In this document: one piece after another, positions 56,804 to 64,000 of the stretch
How positions within the stretch are numbered: the first letter of the stretch is position 1
Layout: every line of letters begins with the position of its first letter
Source of the DNA: Caballeronia sp. Lep1P3
GTDB taxonomy: Bacteria > Pseudomonadota > Gammaproteobacteria > Burkholderiales > Burkholderiaceae
Reading direction: 5' to 3'
Length of the DNA stretch: 64,000 bases
NCBI RefSeq assembly: GCF_022879595.1
Contig: NZ_CP084265.1
Location: 1,178,001 to 1,242,000, forward strand
Position numbers and translations under genes: made by a program
The notes under the pieces: generated by a model
The model's database searches: none
What the model was told of the DNA's origin: nothing
The model's input: the letters and a program-made list of their open reading frames with translations, nothing else

Positions 56804-58348
56804 ATGGCAGCAGACAAGTTGATCATTTTCGACACGACCTTGCGCGACGGCGAGCAGTCCCCCGGCGCTTCGATGACGAAGGAAGAGAAGATTCGCATCG
56901 CGAAGCAGCTCGAGCGCATGAAAGTCGACGTGATCGAGGCGGGCTTCGCCGCCAGCTCCAACGGCGACTTCGACGCGATCAACACGATTGCCTCGCTCGT
57001 GAAGGACAGCACGGTCTGCTCGCTTGCCCGGGCGAACGACAAGGACATTCAGCGCGCCGCCGACGCGCTCAAGCCCGCCAATCAGTTCCGCATTCACACG
57101 TTTATCGCGACTTCCGCGCTTCATATGGAAAAGAAGCTGCGTATGTCGTCGGAACAGGTCTACGAACAGGCGCGGCTCGCGGTGCGTTTCGCCCGCAAAT
57201 TTACCGATGACGTCGAGTTCTCGCCGGAAGACGGCAGCCGCTCGGATATCGACTTTCTGTGCCGCGTGCTCGAGGCAGTGATCGACGAAGGCGCGCGCAC
57301 GATCAATATCGCCGACACGGTCGGCTACGGCGTGCCCGAACTGTACGGCAATCTCGTCAAGACGCTGCGGGAGCGCATTCCCAATTCCGACAAGGCCATT
57401 TTCTCGGTCCACTGTCACGACGATCTGGGCATGGCGGTCGCGAACTCGCTCGCGGGCGTGCAGATCGGCGGGGCGCGTCAGGTCGAATGCACGATGAACG
57501 GGCTTGGCGAGCGCGCGGGCAATACGTCGCTCGAAGAAATCGTGATGGCGGTCAAGACGCGCAAGGATTACTTCGGCCTGGACGTGGGCATCGACACCTC
57601 GCAGATCGTGCCGACTTCGAAGCTCGTCTCGCAGATCACCGGCTTCGTCGTGCAGCCGAACAAGGCGGTGGTCGGCGCGAATGCGTTCGCGCACGCGTCG
57701 GGCATCCACCAGGATGGCGTGCTCAAGGCGCGCGATACCTACGAAATCATGCGCGCCGAAGACGTGGGCTGGAGCGCGAACAAGATCGTGCTCGGCAAGC
57801 TCTCCGGGCGCAATGCGTTCAAGCAGCGGCTCGAGGAACTCGGCGTCACGATGGAATCCGAGGCGGCCGTGAACGCCGCGTTCGCGCGCTTCAAGGATCT
57901 CGCGGACCGTAAGGCCGAAATCTTCGACGAAGACATCATGCAGATCGTCTCCGAGGGATCGGCGGAGTCGCAGGCCAAGGAGCATTTCCGCTTCGTCTCG
58001 ATGAAGCAGCACTCCGAGACCGGCGAGCAGCCGCAAGCGCGCGTGGTGTTCGCGGTGGACGGCACGGAAACGACGGGTGAAGCGCGCGGCAACGGTCCGG
58101 TGGACGCGACGCTGCACGCGATCGAATCGAAGGTGGAAAGCGGCGCGGAACTCGTCCTGTATTCGGTCAACGCCATCACGACCGGCACGCAGGCGCAAGG
58201 CGAAGTCACCGTGCGGCTGTCGAAGAGCGGGCGCATCGTGAACGGCGTCGGCACGGACCCGGACATCGTCGCGGCATCGGCGAAGGCGTATATCGCCGCG
58301 CTCAACAAGCTGCACTCGAAGGTCGAGAAGCTGAATCCGCAACTCTGA
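56804..58348 (+). CDS. leuA: 2-isopropylmalate synthase
   Basis: First step of leucine synthesis: acetyl-CoA plus 2-oxoisovalerate to 2-isopropylmalate. 514 aa. The catalytic start [19 protein letters not shown] binds the metal, [17 protein letters not shown] carries the HxH metal ligands, and the C-terminal regulatory (leucine-sensing) domain spans about residues 390-514. AGGAG precedes the ATG. A terminator follows. Confidence 0.97.
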   Translation: MAADKLIIFDTTLRDGEQSPGASMTKEEKIRIAKQLERMKVDVIEAGFAASSNGDFDAINTIASLVKDSTVCSLARANDKDIQRAADALKPANQFRIHTFIATSALHMEKKLRMSSEQVYEQARLAVRFARKFTDDVEFSPEDGSRSDIDFLCRVLEAVIDEGARTINIADTVGYGVPELYGNLVKTLRERIPNSDKAIFSVHCHDDLGMAVANSLAGVQIGGARQVECTMNGLGERAGNTSLEEIVMAVKTRKDYFGLDVGIDTSQIVPTSKLVSQITGFVVQPNKAVVGANAFAHASGIHQDGVLKARDTYEIMRAEDVGWSANKIVLGKLSGRNAFKQRLEELGVTMESEAAVNAAFARFKDLADRKAEIFDEDIMQIVSEGSAESQAKEHFRFVSMKQHSETGEQPQARVVFAVDGTETTGEARGNGPVDATLHAIESKVESGAELVLYSVNAITTGTQAQGEVTVRLSKSGRIVNGVGTDPDIVAASAKAYIAALNKLHSKVEKLNPQL

Positions 58349-58386
58349 TCTCGCGCTTTTCGCGGAGGAAGTCACGCAGGAAGAAG

Positions 58387-58416
58387 AAAGCCCTCGCCGT
58401 CCGCGAGGGCTTTTTT
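58387..58416. terminator. Bidirectional terminator between leuA and the BamE-like gene
   Basis: 10-bp stem AAAGCCCTCG/CGAGGGCTTT followed by T-run. Confidence 0.9.
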
Positions 58417-58429
58417 CATGGCTTTGTCG

Positions 58430-58945
58430 TCAGAACAGGTTGCGCCGGTCGGGATCGTGTAACGGATCGGGCGTTTTCTGCGTCATGCGCAAGATGCCTT
58501 GGTCGTCGAAATAGAAGCTGTACATCAGATACCAGAAGTTCGCCTCCATATAGCGATAGGTCCAGACTTCGCGCTTCATCAGCGGAAAGTACGAGGTCTC
58601 CACGGGCCGGCCGAAGTTGACGAGCACGTCCTTCTTCGTCCATGTGCCAATCTGCGCCTTGTAGAACTCGTTTTCGTCGAGCACTTGACGCACGCTGACG
58701 ATTTTCCCCGATGCATCGACGTCCGCGGCGGTCGTGAATTCGCCGAGCGGCTGCGTCGGCCACATCAGCCGCTTGCCGCCGTTGGGCAGATCGTAGACCT
58801 CGCGCGGCGGGCCGAGCCGCGCGGTGATCGTCGAGGCATCTGCGCCCGCCTGATAGTTCTGCCACGGCTGCGCGCAAGCCGACAGGAGAAGCGCGCAAAG
58901 CGCGAGCGCCGCCGCGCCGCGCAGGCGCCTGAGTGTGTGCCGCAT
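58430..58945 (-). CDS. BamE/OmlA-like lipoprotein
   Basis: 171 aa. The signal ends at the lipobox LSAC (Cys24). The mature protein has two repeats of the BamE/SmpA-like type, TARLGPPREVYDLPNGGKRLMWP and VLVNFGRPVETSYFPLMKREVWTYRYM, so it is probably an outer-membrane-associated lipoprotein. The ATG at 58945 is preceded by GGAGG, so a GTG four codons upstream is rejected. Confidence 0.85.
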   Translation of the reverse strand: MRHTLRRLRGAAALALCALLLSACAQPWQNYQAGADASTITARLGPPREVYDLPNGGKRLMWPTQPLGEFTTAADVDASGKIVSVRQVLDENEFYKAQIGTWTKKDVLVNFGRPVETSYFPLMKREVWTYRYMEANFWYLMYSFYFDDQGILRMTQKTPDPLHDPDRRNLF

Positions 58946-59090
58946 CGGTGCCTCCACTTACGTGTTCATTGTTTGCCGTGATTTTGACACGCGGCGCAAA
59001 AACCATGCTTCGGCTTCCGGCGCTCGAATGGCTTGCATGGCGGACGCGCCGCGGCCTATGATCCGCGCTTTCGTTGATGGGAAACATCCG

Positions 59091-60386
59091 ATGACAAGCT
59101 CGCATCACACAAAGGCGGCCGCGCGATGGCTGCGGCTCGTGCTGGCGTGCGCCGCGTCGGCGTGCATCGCGCACGCGCATGCCGCCGATCTCGCACCGAT
59201 CAGGCTCGCGATGATCGAGGGCATGTCCGGCCCCTTTGCGAATGCCGGCGCTGCGGTCGAGCGCAATCTGCGCTTCGGCGTCGAGCGCGTGAACGCGAAA
59301 GGCGGCGTCAAGCTCGCCGATGGCATGCATCCGCTGCAACTCGTCGTGCTCGACGGCAAGGGCAGCAGCGAGGCGAGCCTCGTGCAGTTGCGCGCCGCGA
59401 TCGACGGGAAAATCGGTTTCGTCATGCAGGGCAATAGCTCGGCGGTCGCGGCGGCGCTCGTCGCGGCAATCGACAAACAGAACGCGCGCGAGCCCGAACG
59501 CCGCGTGCTGTTCCTCAACTATTCCGCCGACGATCCCGCGCTCACCAACGACGCCTGCAGTTTCTGGCACTTCCGCTTCGACGCCCACGCGGGCATGCGA
59601 ATGGACGCGCTGGCGGACGCCATCGAGCGCGATCGCGCGGTAAAGAGGGTGTATCTGCTGAATCAGGACTACAGCTTCGGCCATGACGTCAGCCGCGAAG
59701 CGCGGCGAGCGCTCGGCGAAAAGCGGCCGGATATCGCGATCGCGGGCGACGAGTTTCATCCGGTCGGGCGCGTGAAAGACTTTGCGCCGTATATCGCCAA
59801 GATTCGCGCGAGCGGCGCGGACGCCGTCATCACGGGGAATTGGGGCAACGATCTCACGCTGCTCGTGAAAGCGGCGCGCGAGCAGGGGCTCGAAACGAAG
59901 TTCTACACGTTCTACGGCAATAGCCTGGGCGCGCCTGCCGCACTCGGCGACGCGGGCGTGAAGCGCGTGATCGCGGTCGCCGACTGGCATCCGAACGCGG
60001 GCGGCGCGGCCTCGGACGCGTACTATCGCGCGTTTCGCGCCCGATTTCCGGCGGCGTCGGACGATTATCTGGTGCTGCGCATGCCGCTTATGATCGAGAT
60101 GCTCGCCGCCGCGATGACGCGCGCGGGGAGCGCCGATCCGCTCGCCGTGGCGCGCGCGCTCGAAGGCATGCGCTTCGACGGGGAGGGTTTTCATCCGTCG
60201 ACCATGCGGGCGGCCGATCATCAGCTGATTCAGTCGCTCTACGTCATGAAAATGGACAAGGCGGGCGCGCCGGGCGTGCGTTTCGACAATGAAGGCTCGG
60301 GGTACGGTTTTCGCACGCTTTTGAACGTGCCCGCCGAGGCGACCGCCCGCCCGACGACCTGCAAGATGACGCGGCCATCGAACTGA
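59091..60386 (+). CDS. ABC transporter substrate-binding protein, branched-chain amino-acid type
   Basis: 431 aa periplasmic binding protein of the Leu/Ile/Val (Peripla_BP_6) family. A signal peptide (LRLVLACAASACIAHAHA) is followed by IRLAMIEGMSGPFANAGAAVERNLRFGVERVNAKGGV and the ligand-site region YLLNQDYSFGHDVSREAR. Start ATG 59091 follows GATGGGAAAC. No permease or ATPase genes are adjacent, so it is an orphan binding protein. Confidence 0.88.
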   Translation: MTSSHHTKAAARWLRLVLACAASACIAHAHAADLAPIRLAMIEGMSGPFANAGAAVERNLRFGVERVNAKGGVKLADGMHPLQLVVLDGKGSSEASLVQLRAAIDGKIGFVMQGNSSAVAAALVAAIDKQNAREPERRVLFLNYSADDPALTNDACSFWHFRFDAHAGMRMDALADAIERDRAVKRVYLLNQDYSFGHDVSREARRALGEKRPDIAIAGDEFHPVGRVKDFAPYIAKIRASGADAVITGNWGNDLTLLVKAAREQGLETKFYTFYGNSLGAPAALGDAGVKRVIAVADWHPNAGGAASDAYYRAFRARFPAASDDYLVLRMPLMIEMLAAAMTRAGSADPLAVARALEGMRFDGEGFHPSTMRAADHQLIQSLYVMKMDKAGAPGVRFDNEGSGYGFRTLLNVPAEATARPTTCKMTRPSN

Positions 60387-60414
60387 GCGCGTGAGTGTGT
60401 GAGTGAAACGCACT

Positions 60415-60423
60415 GTGCTATAC
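60415..60423 (+). promoter_or_regulatory. rpsO promoter (extended -10)
   Basis: TGC TATACT extended -10 element; the -35 is weak. The 5' leader to rpsO is about 150 nt. Confidence 0.55.
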
Positions 60424-60582
60424 TTCGCACTTCGTTTTTGGCTCATTGCGTCTTCCGGAAGTCCGAAGGGAAGGAGGCGCGGAGTCTGGAACGGATGAAA
60501 TCGGGCTTCAGTCCAGCCCGCCGATGCAACCACGGCACGGCCTTTCTTCCGTGACCGCCTGTCTGTTTCAAAGGAAACGCAA

Positions 60583-60852
60583 ATGTCCGTAGCAGAAATC
60601 AAGAAGTCCGAAGTCGTCGCTGAATATGCGCGCGGCGCCAACGACACCGGCTCCCCCGAAGTGCAAGTCGCACTGCTCACGAGCCGCATCAACGAACTGA
60701 CCATCCACTTCAAGGCCCACACGAAGGATCACCACAGCCGCCGCGGTCTGCTGCGCATGGTGAGCCGCCGTCGCAAGCTGCTCGACTACCTGAAGGGCAA
60801 GGATGCGGACCGTTATCGCTCGCTGATCGAAAAGCTGGGTCTGCGCAAGTAA
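60583..60852 (+). CDS. rpsO: 30S ribosomal protein S15
   Basis: 89 aa, the exact S15 length. Binds 16S rRNA helix junctions early in 30S assembly. Conserved [40 protein letters not shown]. The long leader could host S15 autoregulation, known in other bacteria. pnp follows, as in E. coli. Confidence 0.98.
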   Translation: MSVAEIKKSEVVAEYARGANDTGSPEVQVALLTSRINELTIHFKAHTKDHHSRRGLLRMVSRRRKLLDYLKGKDADRYRSLIEKLGLRK

Positions 60853-60891
60853 TTGGCCCCTGACGTGGCTTCGCGGCCAGCGTTCTAACGA

Positions 60892-60931
60892 AGTGCCTGT
60901 GTCGGTTCGCTGATACAGGCATTTTGTTTTT
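60892..60931 (+). terminator. Terminator after rpsO
   Basis: TGCCTGT/ACAGGCA stem followed by ATTTTGTTTTT. Confidence 0.85.
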
Positions 60932-61052
60932 GCGCGATCCGCTCGCGAAGTGGTGTCTGATCGCTTTCGATGGATCGCCACCGAAACAAGCTTCACCCGG
61001 ATGAATCGTCCGGTTCGACACTCGGTCCAGCCTCGCGGCAAGAGCTTTGTGT

Positions 61053-61099
61053 CATTCCAGCGCGGCGCGCCAGCGCCTTGGCCGCACCCCGCTGGAATG
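61053..61099 (+). promoter_or_regulatory. Long hairpin in the pnp leader
   Basis: CATTCCAGCG (61053-61062) and CGCTGGAATG (61090-61099), a perfect 10-bp inverted repeat with GC-rich interior, about 107 bp before the pnp ATG and after the rpsO terminator. In E. coli, pnp is autoregulated through an RNase III-cut leader hairpin; this may be the counterpart, which is inference. Confidence 0.5.
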
Positions 61100-61205
61100 G
61101 CATAACACACCTCTCAAGCGTGGCTCGGCACCGTCCCGGCCCAGCGCCGTTCCAAAAGCCCGAAGCGCTCGATGGAAGGCGCGGCGCAACATAGAAGGAG
61201 TCGCA

Positions 61206-63344
61206 ATGTTTAATAAAATCGTCAAAGAATTTAAGTGGGGACAACACAGCGTCCGCCTGGAAACGGGCGAAATCGCGCGTCAGGCGAGCGGCGCGGTGAT
61301 CGTCGATGTCGAGGACACCGTCGTGCTCGCGACCGTCGTCGGCGCGAAGACCGCGAAGCCCGGCCAGGACTTTTTCCCGCTGACCGTCGATTATCTCGAG
61401 AAGACCTATGCCGCCGGCAAGATCCCGGGCGGCTTTTTCCGTCGCGAAGGCCGTCCGTCGGAAGGCGAAACGCTCATCTCGCGCCTGATCGACCGGCCGC
61501 TGCGTCCGCTGTTCCCGGAAGGTTTCTATAACGAAGTGCAGGTCGTCATCCACGTCCTGTCGCTGAATCCGGAAATCCCGGCCGACATTCCCGCGCTGAT
61601 CGGCGCGTCGGCCGCGCTTGCCGTCTCCGGTCTGCCGTTCAACGGTCCGGTCGGCGCCGCGCGCGTCGCCTACATCAACAACGAGTACGTGCTGAATCCG
61701 ACGCGCGCGCAGATGAAGGAATCGGCGCTCGATCTCGTCGTCGCGGGCACGGAGCGCGCGGTGCTGATGGTCGAATCCGAAGCGCAGCAGCTTTCCGAAG
61801 AAGTGATGCTCGGCGCGGTCGTGTTCGGCCACGATCAGATGCAAACGGCGATCGACGCGATCCACGAACTCGTGCGCGACGGCGGCAAGCCCGAGTGGGA
61901 CTGGCAGCCGGCTGCGAAGAACGAAGCGCTGATCGCGCGCGTCACCGAAATCGCGAAGCCGGAACTGGAAGCGGCCTATCAGCTGCGCAACAAGCAGGCG
62001 CGCTCGGCCAAGCTGAAGGAAGTCTACGCATCGACGTCGGCGAAGCTCGCCGAAGAAGCTGCGGCATCGGGCACGGCAGCGGCGGACGCGGCCACCGTCG
62101 GCAACGTCCTCTTCGACATCGAAGCGAAGATCGTTCGCACGCAGATCCTGAACGGCGAGCCGCGCATCGATGGCCGCGACACGCGCACCGTGCGTCCCAT
62201 CGAAATCCGCACGGGCGTGTTGCCGCGCACCCACGGCTCGGCGCTCTTCACGCGCGGCGAGACGCAGGCGCTCGTCATCGCGACGCTCGGCACGAAGGGC
62301 GACGAGCAGAACATCGACGCGCTCGAAGGCGAATATCGCGAGCGCTTCATGCTCCACTACAACATGCCGCCGTTCGCGACGGGCGAAACGGGCCGCGTCG
62401 GTTCGCCGAAGCGCCGTGAAATCGGCCACGGACGTCTCGCCAAGCGCGCGCTCGTCGCGTGCCTGCCGAGCGCCGACGAATTCGGCTACTCGATCCGCGT
62501 CGTCTCGGAAATCACCGAGTCGAACGGCTCGTCGTCGATGGCTTCGGTGTGCGGCGGCTGTCTCGCGCTGATGGACGCCGGCGTGCCGATGAAGGCGCAC
62601 GTCGCGGGCATCGCAATGGGCCTGATTCTCGAAGGCAACAAGTTCGCGGTTCTGACCGACATCCTGGGCGACGAAGATCACCTCGGCGACATGGACTTCA
62701 AGGTGGCCGGCACGGCGCAAGGCGTGACCGCGCTGCAGATGGACATCAAGATTCAGGGCATCACGAAGGAAATCATGCAGGTCGCGCTCGCGCAGGCGAA
62801 GGAAGGCCGCATGCATATTCTCGGCAAGATGACCACCGCCGTGCCGGGCACGAACACCGAACTGTCGGAATTCGCGCCGCGCATGATCACGCTGAAGATC
62901 AACCCGGAAAAGATCCGCGACGTGATCGGCAAGGGCGGTTCCGTGATTCGCGCGCTGACCGAAGAGACGAACACGACCATCGACATCTCGGACGACGGCG
63001 TCGTGACCATCGCGAGCACGTCGAGCGAGGGCATGGCCGAGGCGAAGAAACGCATCGAGAACATCACGGCGGAAGTGGAAGTGGGTCAGGTCTACGAAGG
63101 CCCGGTGCTCAAGCTGCTGGACTTCGGCGCGATCGTGAACATCCTGCCGGGCAAGGACGGTCTCCTGCACATCTCCGAGATCGTCAACGAGCGCGTGAAG
63201 GACATCAACGATTACCTGAAGGAAGGCCAGATCGTGAAGGTCAAGGTCATCCAGACGGACGAAAAGGGCCGCGTGCGTTTGTCCGCCAAGGCGCTTCTGA
63301 ACGAAGCCGCGCAACAGAACGAACCGACGCAGCCGCAGCAGTAA
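61206..63344 (+). CDS. pnp: Polyribonucleotide nucleotidyltransferase (PNPase)
   Basis: 712 aa phosphorolytic 3'-5' exoribonuclease. Two RNase PH domains (first with [25 protein letters not shown], second with [15 protein letters not shown]), then KH ([21 protein letters not shown]) and S1 ([24 protein letters not shown]) RNA-binding domains. AAGGAG precedes ATG 61206; an upstream in-frame extension is rejected. Confidence 0.98.
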   Translation: MFNKIVKEFKWGQHSVRLETGEIARQASGAVIVDVEDTVVLATVVGAKTAKPGQDFFPLTVDYLEKTYAAGKIPGGFFRREGRPSEGETLISRLIDRPLRPLFPEGFYNEVQVVIHVLSLNPEIPADIPALIGASAALAVSGLPFNGPVGAARVAYINNEYVLNPTRAQMKESALDLVVAGTERAVLMVESEAQQLSEEVMLGAVVFGHDQMQTAIDAIHELVRDGGKPEWDWQPAAKNEALIARVTEIAKPELEAAYQLRNKQARSAKLKEVYASTSAKLAEEAAASGTAAADAATVGNVLFDIEAKIVRTQILNGEPRIDGRDTRTVRPIEIRTGVLPRTHGSALFTRGETQALVIATLGTKGDEQNIDALEGEYRERFMLHYNMPPFATGETGRVGSPKRREIGHGRLAKRALVACLPSADEFGYSIRVVSEITESNGSSSMASVCGGCLALMDAGVPMKAHVAGIAMGLILEGNKFAVLTDILGDEDHLGDMDFKVAGTAQGVTALQMDIKIQGITKEIMQVALAQAKEGRMHILGKMTTAVPGTNTELSEFAPRMITLKINPEKIRDVIGKGGSVIRALTEETNTTIDISDDGVVTIASTSSEGMAEAKKRIENITAEVEVGQVYEGPVLKLLDFGAIVNILPGKDGLLHISEIVNERVKDINDYLKEGQIVKVKVIQTDEKGRVRLSAKALLNEAAQQNEPTQPQQ

Positions 63345-63360
63345 TGCGGTAACGTGTGGA

Positions 63361-63392
63361 CGGCCGGCCGCATCCGCGAGCCGGCCGTTTTC
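63361..63392 (+). terminator. Terminator after pnp
   Basis: CGGCCGGC/GCCGGCCG (63361-63368, 63380-63387) stem with TTTTC tail. Confidence 0.8.
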
Positions 63393-63543
63393 TTGTACGA
63401 CGGCGATCGGACTATGCATTGTCCGGCGCGCCGCCGGACCCGATGGCACTGTGGAGCACGGATTGCTGTCTCCGCGTGCATAGCGCCATCCGGTTCGTCT
63501 CTATGAATCGATCCATCCCGCCATGCCCAATCAGAGGAATGCT

Positions 63544-64000
63544 ATGAAGGCCGTCGAAATCACCGAGTTTGGCGCACCCGAAGTCCTCAAACTAGGCGAG
63601 CGCCCGATGCCCGAAGCGGGCAAGTGCGAGGTGCTCATCAAGGTCGCGGCATCCGGCGTCAACAGGCCGGACGTGTTCCAGCGCAAGGGCGCGTATGCGC
63701 CGCCGCCGGGCGCGTCGGATCTGCCGGGGCTCGAAGTGGCGGGCGAGATCGTCGATGGCGATTTCGATTCGAAGCACAATCCGTTCGGCCTCAAAAAGGG
63801 CGATCGCGTGTGCGCGCTGCTGGCCGGCGGCGGCTATGCCGAATACGCGGTCGCGCCGATCGAGCAATGTCTGCCGGTGCCGGCGGGTTTGTCGGACATC
63901 GAGGCGGCATCGCTGCCGGAAACGTTCTTCACCGTGTGGAGCAACGTGTTCGAGCGCGCGCATCTCGGCGCGGGCGAAAACGGCGAGGAAGAGACGCTGC
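63544..64000 (+). CDS. NAD(P)H:quinone oxidoreductase, MDR superfamily (3' end outside window)
   Basis: First 152 codons of a medium-chain dehydrogenase/reductase of the zeta-crystallin/quinone oxidoreductase (PIG3-like) group. Typical parts are MKAVEITEFGAPEVLKL, AASGVNRPDVFQRKGAYAPPPGASDLPGLEVAG, RVCALLAGGGYAEYAV and ASLPETFFTVWSNVFERAHL. No zinc ligands are expected. Continues beyond base 64000. Confidence 0.93.
   Translation, partial: MKAVEITEFGAPEVLKLGERPMPEAGKCEVLIKVAASGVNRPDVFQRKGAYAPPPGASDLPGLEVAGEIVDGDFDSKHNPFGLKKGDRVCALLAGGGYAEYAVAPIEQCLPVPAGLSDIEAASLPETFFTVWSNVFERAHLGAGENGEEETL

Larger units (their letters stand above)
60853..61205. other. rpsO-pnp intergenic region
   Basis: 353 bp holding the rpsO terminator (60892-60931), the leader hairpin (61053-61099) and the pnp ribosome site; no gene seen. 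Confidence 0.5.

Noticed and set aside
60993..63449. 818-codon minus-strand frame opposite pnp
   Set aside because: Antisense shadow of PNPase with Arg/Asp-rich nonsense composition.

Overview
The window is chromosomal DNA from a GC-rich betaproteobacterium, most likely Burkholderia sensu lato (Burkholderia, Paraburkholderia or Caballeronia). The evidence is the strong G/C bias at third codon positions, the pyrG-kdsA-eno-ftsB and yejABEF-type gene strings, PXPV-repeat secreted proteins, and the character of the housekeeping proteins. No IS element, prophage, CRISPR array or rRNA operon is visible. The window is mostly core genome with a few accessory patches. Genus and species cannot be fixed from the sequence alone.

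Layout. 1-3.9 kb: end of pyrG, then kdsA, eno and ftsB. 3.9-9.6 kb: a small lipoprotein, Hsp33 (hslO) and a gamma-carbonic anhydrase on the minus strand, then DUF455, alpha/beta-hydrolase, PHP phosphatase and YciO/Sua5-like genes on the plus strand. 9.7-15.2 kb: M50 protease, trpS, methyltransferase, dapA, bamC and an MBL hydrolase. 15.4-24.9 kb: Ala-rich lipoprotein, RoxA-type oxygenase, slyD, a degenerate metallophosphoesterase-like secreted protein, mutS, a DUF883 protein, lplT and suhB. 25.2-36.9 kb: trmJ, cysE, lpxH, two cyclophilins, a TPR protein, cysS, an AlkA-type glycosylase with a long basic tail, accA, tilS and lysC. 37.0-39.1 kb: tRNA-Ser(GCT), a gene-free AT-richer stretch, a beta-barrel protein and an M48 lipoprotein protease.

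39.2-47.8 kb is the most distinctive accessory block. It is a complete biotin-independent malonate decarboxylase operon (mdcABCDEGH) whose first gene is a GntR-type regulator, with a divergent MFS transporter that probably imports malonate. Together these genes would take up malonate, load it on the MdcC acyl carrier protein, decarboxylate it to acetyl-ACP, and make and attach the special prosthetic group.

47.9-56.5 kb: two tandem PXPV/His-rich secreted proteins (the second frameshifted in a C-run), fabI, the yejABEF-type peptide ABC importer and an NlpC/P60 hydrolase. 56.5-64 kb: leuA preceded by a probable leucine-rich leader peptide with five rare CTA codons, a BamE-like lipoprotein, an orphan ABC binding protein, rpsO, pnp with a hairpin in its leader, and the start of a quinone oxidoreductase.

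The best novelty candidates are regulatory: the leuA leader (possibly on a leaderless transcript), dyads over the accA and TPR/cysS promoters, the mdc control region, and the degenerate metallophosphoesterase-like protein. I found no clearly new multi-gene system such as a defence island.
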